DNA of 64,000 bases. Source: Herbidospora sakaeratensis. Its GTDB lineage: Bacteria; Actinomycetota; Actinomycetes; Streptosporangiales; Streptosporangiaceae. Both the position numbers and the translations under genes were made by a program. Numbering within the stretch: position 1 is the first letter of the stretch; each line of letters starts with the position of its first letter. The stretch lies in the NCBI RefSeq assembly GCF_001570525.1, contig NZ_BBXC01000020.1:1-64000 (forward strand), read 5' to 3'. Positions 11,076 through 18,841 of this stretch are shown piece after piece. The notes under the pieces were generated by a model. That model did no database searches. It was not told where the DNA came from and saw only the letters and a list, made by a program, of their open reading frames with translations.

Positions 11076-12175
11076 AGCCAGCCGTTGCGCCGGAACGCCC
11101 GGTGCAGCAGGGCGCAGGCGACGACCATGACGCCGACGACCACCGGATAGCCCCAGACGGCGTCGAGCGCGGGCATGTGCTCGAAGTTCATGCCGTAGAT
11201 GCCCGCGATCATGGTCGGCACGGCCAGGATCGCCACCCACGAGGAGATCTTGCGCATGTCCTCGTTGGCCAGGGCGTTGGTGCGGGCGAGCGCGGCCTGC
11301 AGGATCGAGTCGGAGAGCTCGTTGCTCGACTGCACCTGCTCGCACACGCGCGACAGGTGGTCGGAGACGTCGCGGAAGTACTCCCGCATGTCCGACGGGA
11401 TGATGCGGCGCTGCGGCAGCTGGGAGAACGGGGTGTGCAGCGGCGCGACAGCCCGCTTGAGCTCCAGCATCTCCCGCTTGAGGTGGTAGATCCGGTTGAT
11501 GTCGCGCGAGCTGACCTCGGCGAACACGGCGGCCTCGACCTCTTCGAGCTCGGCCTGCATCTGGTCGGCGACGTAGAGGTACTTGTCGACGACGTGGTCG
11601 GCGATGGCGTGCAGCACGCCGGTCGGGCCCCGGTTGAGCAGCTTGGGCTTGTCTTCGAGCTTCTCGCGCACGTCGCTGAGCGGGCTGTGGGCGCCGTGGC
11701 GCACCGTGACGACGAAGTCGGGACCGACGAACACCATGATCTCGCCGGTGGCGATGATCTCGGCCGACTCGGTCAGCACCTCGTGGTCGAGGAAGGCGAC
11801 CGTCTTCAGCACCACGAACAGGGAGTCGCCGTAACGTTCCACCTTGGGCCGCTGGTGGGCCTTGACCGCGTCCTCGACGGCGAGGGGGTGCAGCCCGAAC
11901 GTCTCGGCCAGCCACTCGACCTCGGGCGCCTCCGGCTCGAAAAGGCCGACCCAGACGTAGGCGTCGGGCTTGGCGGAGTCTTCGTTGTGCTGCCGGACCA
12001 GCTGGACGGCCTGCGCGATCCCGTCGGCCGCGACCTTCCGGCCGCCGATGTAGGCGCCGAAGGTGATGAGCGAGTCGCTCGACGGAACGCAGGGGAACTT
12101 CTTGTGCTCGCGCACCGGGGAGACCACGGTGGCGGCACGGGTGTAACGACGGGGGAAAAGCGTGGCGGAGCGCAT
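11072..12175 (-). CDS. corA: CorA-family magnesium/cobalt transporter
   Basis: Inner-membrane divalent cation channel. 367 residues: a long N-terminal cytoplasmic domain with AYVWVGLFEPE, HPLAVEDAVKAHQRPKVE and VTVRHG motifs, then long helices. Two C-terminal membrane segments follow, with the selectivity motif YGMNFEHMP between them and a basic C-terminus (HRAFRRNGWL). I chose the ATG giving MRSATLFPRR because AAGGGA lies 6 nt upstream; the frame extends 12 codons further. Converges on the GDPD gene. A perfect GCGCACGT palindrome lies in its upstream region. Family is firm; Mg rather than Co or Ni specificity is assumed. Confidence 0.94.
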   Translation of the reverse strand: MRSATLFPRRYTRAATVVSPVREHKKFPCVPSSDSLITFGAYIGGRKVAADGIAQAVQLVRQHNEDSAKPDAYVWVGLFEPEAPEVEWLAETFGLHPLAVEDAVKAHQRPKVERYGDSLFVVLKTVAFLDHEVLTESAEIIATGEIMVFVGPDFVVTVRHGAHSPLSDVREKLEDKPKLLNRGPTGVLHAIADHVVDKYLYVADQMQAELEEVEAAVFAEVSSRDINRIYHLKREMLELKRAVAPLHTPFSQLPQRRIIPSDMREYFRDVSDHLSRVCEQVQSSNELSDSILQAALARTNALANEDMRKISSWVAILAVPTMIAGIYGMNFEHMPALDAVWGYPVVVGVMVVACALLHRAFRRNGWL

Positions 12176-12285
12176 GTCGGTCCCTTCGAAGGCCGAGCTC
12201 ACATGCTCCACGCGAACAGCGGAGTCACCCCTTACACGGGCGCGGGCATGCGGGCGGCGTGCATCTGGAAATGGAGAGGGATGTC

Positions 12286-12304
12286 GCGCACGTCAGACGT
12301 GCGC
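12286..12304. promoter_or_regulatory. Palindrome in the corA-purD divergent region
   Basis: GCGCACGT-CAG-ACGTGCGC, perfect 8-bp arms, located ~110 nt upstream of corA. Could be an operator or an mRNA leader hairpin of corA. No Mg-sensing riboswitch consensus recognised. Confidence 0.5.
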
Positions 12305-12358
12305 GTGCACGTACTGACGGGATCGCCAGAAGACACCCGTACCACCTCCAATCGCCAC

Positions 12359-12389
12359 TTGACACCGCAAAGCCAACCCAAAATATCAC
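12359..12389 (+). promoter_or_regulatory. Putative sigma-70 promoter of purD
   Basis: Perfect -35 TTGACA with a -10-like TATCAC after 19 nt, in an A-rich patch unlike the surrounding sequence. This leaves a leader of roughly 40 nt before the purD GTG. Confidence 0.55.
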
Positions 12390-12435
12390 AGGGTCCCAGG
12401 ATAACCGTGGTTGCCGGGCCTGAGAGAATGCCTGG

Positions 12436-13653
12436 GTGCGAGTTCTGGTGATCGGTTCAGGAGGCCGTGAGCACGCGATCTGCCGTGCTCTCCGACCCGC
12501 CGAGGTGCACTGCGCGCCCGGCAACGCGGGCATCGCCGAGGTGGCGCGGCTCCACGACGTGTCGCCGCTCGACGGCTCGGCCGTCGCGGCGCTGGCGCTC
12601 GACCTCGCGGTCGACCTGGTGGTCATCGGCCCCGAGGCGCCGCTGGTCGCGGGGGTGGCCGACGCCGTGCGCGCGGTCGGGGTGCCGTGCTTCGGCCCGT
12701 CGCGCGAGCCCGCCGCGATCGAGGGTTCCAAGAGCTTCGCCAAGTCGGTGATGGAGGCGGCCGGCGTCCCGACCGCCCGCGCCTTCTCCTGTACGACCCC
12801 CGAAGAGGCCCTCGACGCCCTCGACACCTTCGGCCCGCCCTACGTCGTCAAGGACGACGGCCTGGCCGCCGGCAAGGGCGTCGTCGTGACGACCGACCGC
12901 TCCGCCGCGCTGGCCCACGCCGCGGCGTGCGAGCGCGTGGTGATCGAGGAGTACCTCGACGGCCCCGAGGTGTCGCTGTTCGCCCTCTGCGACGGCAAGA
13001 CCGCCGTGGCCCTGCAGCCCGCGCAGGACTTCAAGCGCGCCCACGACGGCGACGAGGGCCCCAACACCGGCGGCATGGGCGCCTACACCCCGCTGACCTG
13101 GGCCCCCGAGGGCCTGGTCGAGGAGCTCATGACGACCGTGGTCACCCCGACCGTCAACGAGCTGGCCCGCCGGGGCATGCCCTACACCGGCGTCCTCTAC
13201 GCCGGTCTGGCCCTGACGGGCAAGGGCCCCAAGGTCATCGAGTTCAACGCGCGCTTCGGCGACCCCGAGACCCAGGTCGTGCTCGACCGCCTGGAGACCC
13301 CCCTCGCCGACCTGCTGCTGGCCTGCGCGACCGGCGAGCTCGCCGCGCAGCCCGAGGTGGCCTTCCGCGCGGGCGCGGCCGTCACCGTGGTGATCGCGGC
13401 CGAGAACTACCCCGGCGCCCCGGTCAAGGGCGACGCCATCGAGGGCCTGTCGGAAGAGGTCGCGGGCGCCTACGTCCTCCACGCCGGGACCGCCATTGAG
13501 GACGGGCAGGTCGTCTCGAACGGCGGGCGGGTGCTCAGCGTGGTCGGCACGGGCGAGACGGTGGCCGAAGCGCGGGAGCGGGCGTACGAACTCGTGGGGC
13601 GCATCCAGATGCGCGGTTCCTTCCATCGGAGTGACATCGCCGCGGGGCGTTAG
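12436..13653 (+). CDS. purD: Phosphoribosylamine-glycine ligase (GAR synthetase)
   Basis: Second step of de novo purine synthesis, joining phosphoribosylamine and glycine with ATP. 405 residues of ATP-grasp fold. Motifs: MRVLVIGSGGREHAI (N-domain), DLVVIGPEAPLVAG, FGPSREPAAIEGSK, VVKDDGLAAGKGVVV (ATP lid), AQDFKRAHDGDEGPNTGGMG and EFNARFGDPETQ (metal ligands). The GTG start begins right at the Rossmann strand. Slightly shorter than the usual ~420. Lies alone, divergent from corA, with a putative TTGACA promoter. Very secure. Confidence 0.97.
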   Translation: MRVLVIGSGGREHAICRALRPAEVHCAPGNAGIAEVARLHDVSPLDGSAVAALALDLAVDLVVIGPEAPLVAGVADAVRAVGVPCFGPSREPAAIEGSKSFAKSVMEAAGVPTARAFSCTTPEEALDALDTFGPPYVVKDDGLAAGKGVVVTTDRSAALAHAAACERVVIEEYLDGPEVSLFALCDGKTAVALQPAQDFKRAHDGDEGPNTGGMGAYTPLTWAPEGLVEELMTTVVTPTVNELARRGMPYTGVLYAGLALTGKGPKVIEFNARFGDPETQVVLDRLETPLADLLLACATGELAAQPEVAFRAGAAVTVVIAAENYPGAPVKGDAIEGLSEEVAGAYVLHAGTAIEDGQVVSNGGRVLSVVGTGETVAEARERAYELVGRIQMRGSFHRSDIAAGR

Positions 13654-14104
13654 TCACACGAGTCACTGTTTTCCCTGTTCCGGGCACGGTCTCCTGACAA
13701 AATGGGACAAGTGCAGGGGTGGTATTCCGGTAAGGCGCGCCGTGGCCATGTGGTCGCGGCGTGCCTCATTTCGGGCGTGGAGGGCGTACACAAGACCGGA
13801 AATCTCGTTCTACCAACTGGGCGAACGCGCCTCCACCAGCGCGAACGCCGGTTTTAGGGCGGATTTCTCAGCGTTTCGGTCGCTTATGGTCGATTGACCG
13901 ATCTCGGTAGGTTCGGTGTGGAACTTCGCATTCCAGGCCAGAACTCCGGGGGGCGTAAGTGGAGCCCTTTAACGGCCTTACGGGCCGCACTTCGCAGGGG
14001 TGGTTTCGCCGCGAATGACCCCGCCTAACGGCTACTGTGGGCCGATACCCGGCTACCGCACCTGCCGCACCATCCTCTCCACCCCCAACCGAGGAGACTC
14101 ATTC
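13654..14104 (+). other. Intergenic region between purD and murA (~450 nt)
   Basis: No gene supported; open frames here lack codon bias and family likeness. The last ~70 nt hold the murA leader with TACTGT as a possible -10 and a GAGGAG ribosome-binding site just before the ATG. There is a GGTTTTAGGGC patch but no strong terminator for purD. Confidence 0.6.
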
Positions 14105-15376
14105 ATGGTTCGTTACCGCGTGCGCGGTGGCAATGCGCTGCGTGGAACCGCGTTCGTCCAAGGCGCGAAGAACGCCGTGCTGCCCATGATCGGGGCGGCC
14201 CTGCTGGCGGCAGAAGGCCGGACCGTCCTCCGTAACGTCCCGCTGATCGAGGACGTCCGGCGGGCGATCGAGCTCGCCGAGGCGGTCGGCGCCCGGGTCC
14301 AGTTCCACGAGGCGGAGCGCACGCTGGTCATCGACGCCTCGGGAGTGAACAGCCCCGTGCTGCCCGAGGAGATCGCGTCGCGCTTCCGCGGCGTGATCCT
14401 GTTCGTGCCGGCGTTGCTGCACCGGGTCGGCGAGGTCATCGTCGAAGGCGTCGGCGGGTGCAATCTCGGCGCCCGCAACCTCGACTTCCACTACAACGGC
14501 TACAAGCGGCTCGGCGCCCTGGTCGACGAGCAGGAGAGCACGATCCACATCAAGGCCGCCGGGCTGACCGGCGCCACGCTCTACCTCGACCGGCCCTCCC
14601 ACACGGGCACCGAGAACCTCATCATGGCCGCCGCGCTGGCCCAGGGCACGACGGTCATCGAGAACGCCGCGCTGGAGCCCGAGGTCCTCGACGTCATCGA
14701 GATGCTGCGCAAGATGGGCGCCGACATCCGCGGCGAGGGCACCGGCTTCATCACCGTCGAGGGCGTACGCGAGCTCAAGGCCGTCGAGCACACCGTCATG
14801 GCCGACCGGCTCGACGCCGGGGCGTTCATGATGGCCGCCGCGATCACCGGCGGCGAGGTGACCCTGCTCGGCACCTCGCTCGAACACCTCGGCGTCGTGC
14901 GGTGGAAGCTGGAGCAGATGGGCGTGGAGTTCTTCCAGGAGGGCGCCGTCGTGCACGCGCGCCGCGACGGGCAGCTGCGGCCGATCAACGTGATCACCGA
15001 CACCTACCCGGGCTTCGCGACCGACCTCCAGCCGCAGCTGATGGCGATGGCCGCGCTCGCCCACGGGCCGAGCTACATCCACGAGCGCATCTTCGACGGC
15101 CGGTTCGCGCTGGCCCAGGAGCTCAACAAGATGGGCGCGCGGGTCGAGGTGAACGGCAGCCGGGCGGTCGTCCACGGGCCCACTCCGCTGCACGGCGCGA
15201 CCGTCGAGGCGCACGATCTGCGGTCGGGCATCGCGCTCGTGCTGGCGGGTCTGGCGGCCGAGGGCGAGACGGTGATCGAGTCGGGCTACCGCGTCGACCG
15301 GGGCCACGCCGACATCGCGCAGCGCCTCCGGGCCCTCGGCGCCGATGTGGAACGCGAGATTTCCCCTTTTGCCTAG
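14105..15376 (+). CDS. murA: UDP-N-acetylglucosamine 1-carboxyvinyltransferase
   Basis: First committed step of peptidoglycan synthesis, transferring enolpyruvate from PEP to UDP-GlcNAc. 423 residues, normal length. Motifs: QGAKNAVLPMIGAALLA, the active loop GVGGCNLGARNLDFHYNG, DRLDAGAFMMAAAITGG, TDTYPGFATDLQPQLMAMAA and ERIFDGRFALAQELNKMGA. The PEP/fosfomycin-reactive Cys (residue 119, matching E. coli Cys115) is present. The start ATG has GAGGAG upstream. The loop reads GGCNLGARNLD rather than the more usual GGCAIGARPVD, so this may be a lineage-specific or second MurA. Enzyme class is secure. Confidence 0.94.
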   Translation: MVRYRVRGGNALRGTAFVQGAKNAVLPMIGAALLAAEGRTVLRNVPLIEDVRRAIELAEAVGARVQFHEAERTLVIDASGVNSPVLPEEIASRFRGVILFVPALLHRVGEVIVEGVGGCNLGARNLDFHYNGYKRLGALVDEQESTIHIKAAGLTGATLYLDRPSHTGTENLIMAAALAQGTTVIENAALEPEVLDVIEMLRKMGADIRGEGTGFITVEGVRELKAVEHTVMADRLDAGAFMMAAAITGGEVTLLGTSLEHLGVVRWKLEQMGVEFFQEGAVVHARRDGQLRPINVITDTYPGFATDLQPQLMAMAALAHGPSYIHERIFDGRFALAQELNKMGARVEVNGSRAVVHGPTPLHGATVEAHDLRSGIALVLAGLAAEGETVIESGYRVDRGHADIAQRLRALGADVEREISPFA

Positions 15377-15426
15377 TTCGGCGTCCATAATGGCATTGAC
15401 CAGCCACAACATAATGGGAAAGGACC

Positions 15427-16881
15427 GTGCCGCCCTTCTCAGAACGGTATTCCGGAAAATCCGGGCGTGACATTACGGCCTCCGGGAGCGATCGTTCCAA
15501 AGAGAAGTCAATCGAGAAGGCGCGCGGGATGGGACGAACATTGGTCGAGCGCACTGAAGACTCACCGCGCGGCCGCGTGGGGGGCGGAATGGGCGCTGGA
15601 ACGCCGGACCTCACCATCGGTGTGGTGGGGCCCCATGACCTCGTCGAGCGGGTCATGCTCATGGGACACGCCGCCGCTCCGGTGCCGTGCCGCCTCGTGG
15701 CGGCCGCGTACCGGGACGAGCAGGAGGCATCCGACAAGGTCACCCGGCTGGGCGGCGTCGACGCCTGCCTCTTCGCCAGCCCGATTCCATACGAGCTGGC
15801 ACGACGGGCCGGGGTGCTGACGATGCCGGCGACCCACGTCCAACTGGGCGGCGCGGCCCTGACGGCCGCGATCGCACGGGCGGCCCTCGACGATCGCATC
15901 GACCCCAGAAGGGTCAGCGTCGACGTGCTGAGCCGGGGCGAGGTCGACGAGGCGTTCGCGGACCTGGGCATATCCACGGCAGAGGTACACAGCCGCGACG
16001 AGCCGGGAGCGACCGGCACGATCGCGGCCTATCACGAGCGGCTGGTCCGCCAGGGCGCCACGACGGGCGCGCTGACCTGCATTCCGGGCGTGGCCGACCG
16101 ATTAACGGCCGCGGGCATCCCCACGGTCCGCATCCGGCCCACCTCGGCGGCGGTCCGCACCGCTCTCCACACGGCGGCCCTGCTCGGGGCGCACCACCGG
16201 CTGGAAGAATCCCAGCTGACGGTGATCCTCGTCGAGGTGCCGACGCTGCGGGAGCCCATAAGGCGCGCGGCGCCGCGCTACTGGCGCGACGAGCTGCGGC
16301 TCTCCCTGCACCGCCTGCTGGTGCAGGAGGCCAACCGCATCAACGCCAGCGTGTGGCCGATCGACGACCACAGCTACCTGGTGGTCGCCACACGGGGCTC
16401 GATCGCGGGAGCGACCGACGGCTTCCGGGTGCTGCCCTTCGCGGCGAGGATCCGCGACGAGCTGGGCCTGGCGGTCGAAGTGGGCGTCGGCATGGGCCGC
16501 ACCACCCACGACGCGGAGACGCACGCACGGGCGGCGCTGGCCCGCACACAGGCCGGCAAGCAGGCCCAGGGCTTCGCGGTCGACCGGGAGGGACGCACGC
16601 TGGTGCCCCCGCCCCGGATGCCCCCGCAGTCGGCGGGCCCCGCCAAGCCCAAGGGCGTCGAGGTGCTGGCCAGACTGGCGGCCAAGCTCGAAGGCGGCGA
16701 CACCGTCGTCGACGCCGAGGGCGCGGGCAAGATGCTGGGGGTGACACCGAGAACGGCGCGGAGACTGCTGCGCACGCTGGTCGACGAGGGACTCGCGTGG
16801 CCGCTCCCGCCCAACCGGACACCCCAACCGGGGCGGCCACGGCAGCTCTACCGGCTGATCGTGGAGAAGCTGAACCGCTGA
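15427..16881 (+). CDS. Three-domain transcriptional regulator (PrpR-N-like / GGDEF-like / winged HTH)
   Basis: Up to 484 residues. The first ~55 are poorly structured, so the true start may be the ATG at 15589 (MGAGTPDLTIGVVG), which has GGGGGGCGGA upstream. An N-terminal sensor-like domain (IGVVGPHDLVERV, CLFASPIPYELA, RRVSVDVLSRGEVDEAF) resembles PrpR_N or periplasmic-binding folds. The centre (DDHSYLVVATRGS, VEVGVGMGRTTHDAETHARAA) has the look of a nucleotide-cyclase/GGDEF-like domain without a GGDEF motif. The C-terminal winged helix (AEGAGKMLGVTPRTARRLLR) should bind DNA. Ligand unknown. It follows murA by 50 nt on the same strand and ends at a strong terminator. Domain reading is by eye. 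Confidence 0.7.
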   Translation: MPPFSERYSGKSGRDITASGSDRSKEKSIEKARGMGRTLVERTEDSPRGRVGGGMGAGTPDLTIGVVGPHDLVERVMLMGHAAAPVPCRLVAAAYRDEQEASDKVTRLGGVDACLFASPIPYELARRAGVLTMPATHVQLGGAALTAAIARAALDDRIDPRRVSVDVLSRGEVDEAFADLGISTAEVHSRDEPGATGTIAAYHERLVRQGATTGALTCIPGVADRLTAAGIPTVRIRPTSAAVRTALHTAALLGAHHRLEESQLTVILVEVPTLREPIRRAAPRYWRDELRLSLHRLLVQEANRINASVWPIDDHSYLVVATRGSIAGATDGFRVLPFAARIRDELGLAVEVGVGMGRTTHDAETHARAALARTQAGKQAQGFAVDREGRTLVPPPRMPPQSAGPAKPKGVEVLARLAAKLEGGDTVVDAEGAGKMLGVTPRTARRLLRTLVDEGLAWPLPPNRTPQPGRPRQLYRLIVEKLNR

Positions 16882-16889
16882 GAACGCAG

Positions 16890-16931
16890 GAGTGCCCGGC
16901 ATCCCTTTACGGGGTGCCGGGCACTCTTTTT
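16890..16931 (+). terminator. Very strong Rho-independent terminator
   Basis: A 16-bp stem (GAGTGCCCGGCATCCC with GGGGTGCCGGGCACTC, one G-T pair), loop of 5 nt (TTTAC), followed by TTTTT. The strongest terminator in the window; it ends the murA-regulator unit. Confidence 0.95.
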
Positions 16932-16943
16932 GTGTACGGATAG

Positions 16944-16961
16944 ATCCGGATAAATCCGGAT
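16944..16961. repeat. Two phased palindromic octamers ATCCGGAT
   Basis: ATCCGGAT occurs twice exactly 10 bp apart, each copy itself palindromic. A third partial ACCGGAT lies ~20 bp on. Located just downstream of the terminator; looks like a multimeric protein-binding site. Confidence 0.5.
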
Positions 16962-17013
16962 GTGGAATTCACTTCACCGGATTCGAGAAAGTGCGGGGCG
17001 GGCGGGGCTGGAG

Positions 17014-17031
17014 TTGCGCAATATTGCGCAA
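17014..17031. promoter_or_regulatory. Perfect 18-bp palindrome TTGCGCAATATTGCGCAA
   Basis: Complete two-fold symmetry over 18 bp in an AT-richer island. No adjacent start codon belongs to a convincing gene, so the target is unclear. Operator-like. Confidence 0.6.
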
Positions 17032-17279
17032 ATTCGATGAAAGCCATGAAATTCCATGCCGTGTACGACCATGGGCCCCGCCGCGAAGGCCGCGTTTATG
17101 GGCGGTGGCTCTGGCACCGCGAAAGCCGGGCAGAGGCTCAGAAGCGCCCGGGTTTTCCACAGGGCGGGTCGTCGCCGGGGAAACCGTCGGTCGTGGAAGA
17201 GACGATCACCATCACCCGGGTGGGCGGGCCCGGCCCACCGCGCGGGGCGAGATCCGGGCAGAGTGCGGCGCCACTACCC

Positions 17280-17377
17280 GCACTACGACCAGCCCGAGGG
17301 CTTGAGCACCGGCTCGCAACAAGGCCCGGCACTACGACCAGCCCGAGGGTTTGAGCACCGGCTCGCAACAGGGCCCG
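17280..17377. repeat. 49-bp tandem duplication
   Basis: Two adjacent copies of a 49-bp unit (starting GCACTACGACCAGCCCGAGG, ending CAACARGGCCCG) with only two differences. 49 is not a multiple of three, supporting a non-coding nature. A recent local duplication. Confidence 0.85.
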
Positions 17378-17533
17378 GCAAGCTGCGGCCCTCACCCACG
17401 AAACCGCCGTCACCCAGCCGCGCAACATCCGCTCGGAGGTCGCGGCCCCGGTTCGCGCCCTACGGGACAGGCGGCTTTGGGCCCGAAGCCACGTCGGGCT
17501 TTCCCGCGGCCATGTGGGCGGCCGTGTCGCGCG

Positions 17534-18346
17534 TCAGTGGCTCTGGTCGGCGGTGAGGGCCGCCTTCTGGGTGGCGGCCTCCGCGTGGAGGAAGGCCTGG
17601 ATGAAGATGACGTTGCGCTTGGCCGGGTGGGGGCGGCGGAAGGCCAGGTCTCCGGCGGCTCGGAGCAGGGCGGGGCCGTGTAAGCGCAGGGTCATCGCCT
17701 CGGCGATCGTGCCGGTGGCCTCCTGCTGCCATTCGGCCGCCGCTTCCAGGAGCAGGCGGCGGTAAGCCGGCGTCACCTCCTCCCGGGTGGCCTCGCAGGC
17801 CAGCAGGACGGCCGCCTGGTACGCCGCGGCGGCGTCGCCCTGGCCGGCGCGGCGGAGGATGGCGGCGCCGATGCGGCCCCACGCGATCGGCATGCGGAAG
17901 GCGGTCGACTTCACGGGGACCAGGCGGACCTCCTTCGGGGCCTGTTCGAGGATGTCGCCGGGGACGTAGGGCATCAGCGGGACCGACCTGGCCGGGACGT
18001 CGCGGGTCTCGACGGCGTCCCACACCTCGGCGAACTCCTGGGTCAGCGCGCTGATCGCCTGGGGTGAGGCGGCCATGCGGCCGTTCATCGTGCCGAACTT
18101 GTAGAGGACCGTGACGATGGTGCGGATGAGGGGCCAGCCCGGCAGCCGGGTGAACCTGCCCTTCATGATGTTGGACAGGTGCGAGGTGGAGAGCGCGCGC
18201 CACTCCTCTCCGGTGTCCGCCCTGATCATGGTCTCCGCCAGCTCCACCATCCGGCCGTAGGTGGGCCGGCCCGCCTTGCGGTACAGGCCGTCGAGCTTGG
18301 CCAGGAGGACAGCGCAGTCGATCCGCTCCCCGCGTGCATCAGCCAT
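17534..18346 (-). CDS. Putative XRE-like regulatory protein
   Basis: 270 residues, start ATG. The N-terminal ~75 residues (LLAKLDGLYRKAGRPTYGRM, LSTSHLSNIMKGRFTRLPGW) resemble a helix-turn-helix domain as in XRE/transcription-regulator proteins of actinomycetes. The rest is largely helical with Ala-rich segments (GDAAAAYQAAVLLACEATRE) and may be a TPR-like ligand or partner domain. No enzyme motif. Transcribed alone leftward toward the repeat-bearing region. Upstream are three phased CGTCCA repeats that could be its own or a neighbour's control site. Family name uncertain. Confidence 0.65.
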   Translation of the reverse strand: MADARGERIDCAVLLAKLDGLYRKAGRPTYGRMVELAETMIRADTGEEWRALSTSHLSNIMKGRFTRLPGWPLIRTIVTVLYKFGTMNGRMAASPQAISALTQEFAEVWDAVETRDVPARSVPLMPYVPGDILEQAPKEVRLVPVKSTAFRMPIAWGRIGAAILRRAGQGDAAAAYQAAVLLACEATREEVTPAYRRLLLEAAAEWQQEATGTIAEAMTLRLHGPALLRAAGDLAFRRPHPAKRNVIFIQAFLHAEAATQKAALTADQSH

Positions 18347-18664
18347 GAGCGAGTTCCGTTTCTCAAACAGTCAAGACAGCGCGACCGCGCGTGGGCCAGA
18401 AAGGCCGAGAACCCCGTTGGAAGATCACCGGCGTGACCGGTGTTGGTGGCGAGATTAGTGGGTTCGCGGGGGCTACGCCCCATATTTCCAAAACGTCGTG
18501 AGCGCGAAGATTAACCATGTCATCCGGTTACGTCCAGAGTCGTCCACAGGCGTCCAGACCTGCGGAAAGACGTACAGGAACAGATGATCTTCAGGTCTCC
18601 GGCGGCGGGCGCTGATATCTGTCTGTGGTCACCCACTATGCGCTATCGGAAAGAAAGTCAGGAA
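18347..18664. other. Divergent intergenic region
   Basis: Separates the leftward XRE-like gene from the rightward small membrane protein. Contains ACCGGCGTGACCGGT, an imperfect palindrome, and the phased CGTCCA repeats listed separately. No gene supported. Confidence 0.5.
18531..18558. promoter_or_regulatory. Three direct repeats of CGTCCASAG at exact 10-bp spacing
   Basis: CGTCCA recurs at 18531, 18541 and 18551, each followed by (G/C)A(G/C). One-turn phasing puts all on the same face of the helix, as for PhoB/SARP-type winged-helix activators. Confidence 0.6.
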
Positions 18665-18841
18665 ATGTCGCCCGTCGTTTCTTTGATCATCGCGGCTCTC
18701 GTTTCCGCCGTCATCGCGCTGATCTGCTACATCGTCAGTCTGCGGTCGGGAAAGACCGCGCCGACCGCGCTCATGACGTCGGGAGGCGCCTATCTCGGGG
18801 CGGCCACGTTGTGCCTGCTGGTCCTGGAGTACCTCCGGTGA
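18665..18841 (+). CDS. Small two-helix membrane protein
   Basis: 58 residues from the ATG giving MSPVVSLIIAALVSA; an upstream in-frame ATG at 18638 would add 9 residues. Two hydrophobic helices (VVSLIIAALVSAVIALICYI and LGAATLCLLVLEYL) are joined by a short basic loop (SLRSGKTAP). No recognised family. Its last codon overlaps the GTG start of the next gene by 4 nt, so the two are translationally coupled and probably work together. Coding nature is supported by codon bias and by the coupling; function unknown. Confidence 0.7.
   Translation: MSPVVSLIIAALVSAVIALICYIVSLRSGKTAPTALMTSGGAYLGAATLCLLVLEYLR

Larger units (their letters stand above)
16932..17533. other. ~600-nt non-coding stretch
   Basis: Frames here are short, low in codon bias and resemble no family. 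The stretch contains the octamer pair, the 18-bp palindrome and a 49-bp tandem duplication, and is followed by the 3' end of a leftward gene. I see no RNA gene I can name. A small unrecognised transcript is possible. Confidence 0.55.

Noticed and set aside
12175-12435. Mg riboswitch upstream of corA
   Set aside because: Only a single perfect hairpin is visible; the multi-helix M-box architecture was not recognised.
13496-13897. Frame across the purD end and the intergenic region
   Set aside because: Overlaps purD out of frame and has weak codon bias.
17280-17377. CRISPR array
   Set aside because: Only two directly abutting 49-bp copies, no spacers and no cas genes in the window.
17056-17556. 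166-codon frame in the gene-free region
   Set aside because: No family likeness and it passes through a 49-bp duplication that would shift frame between copies; not credible as a protein.
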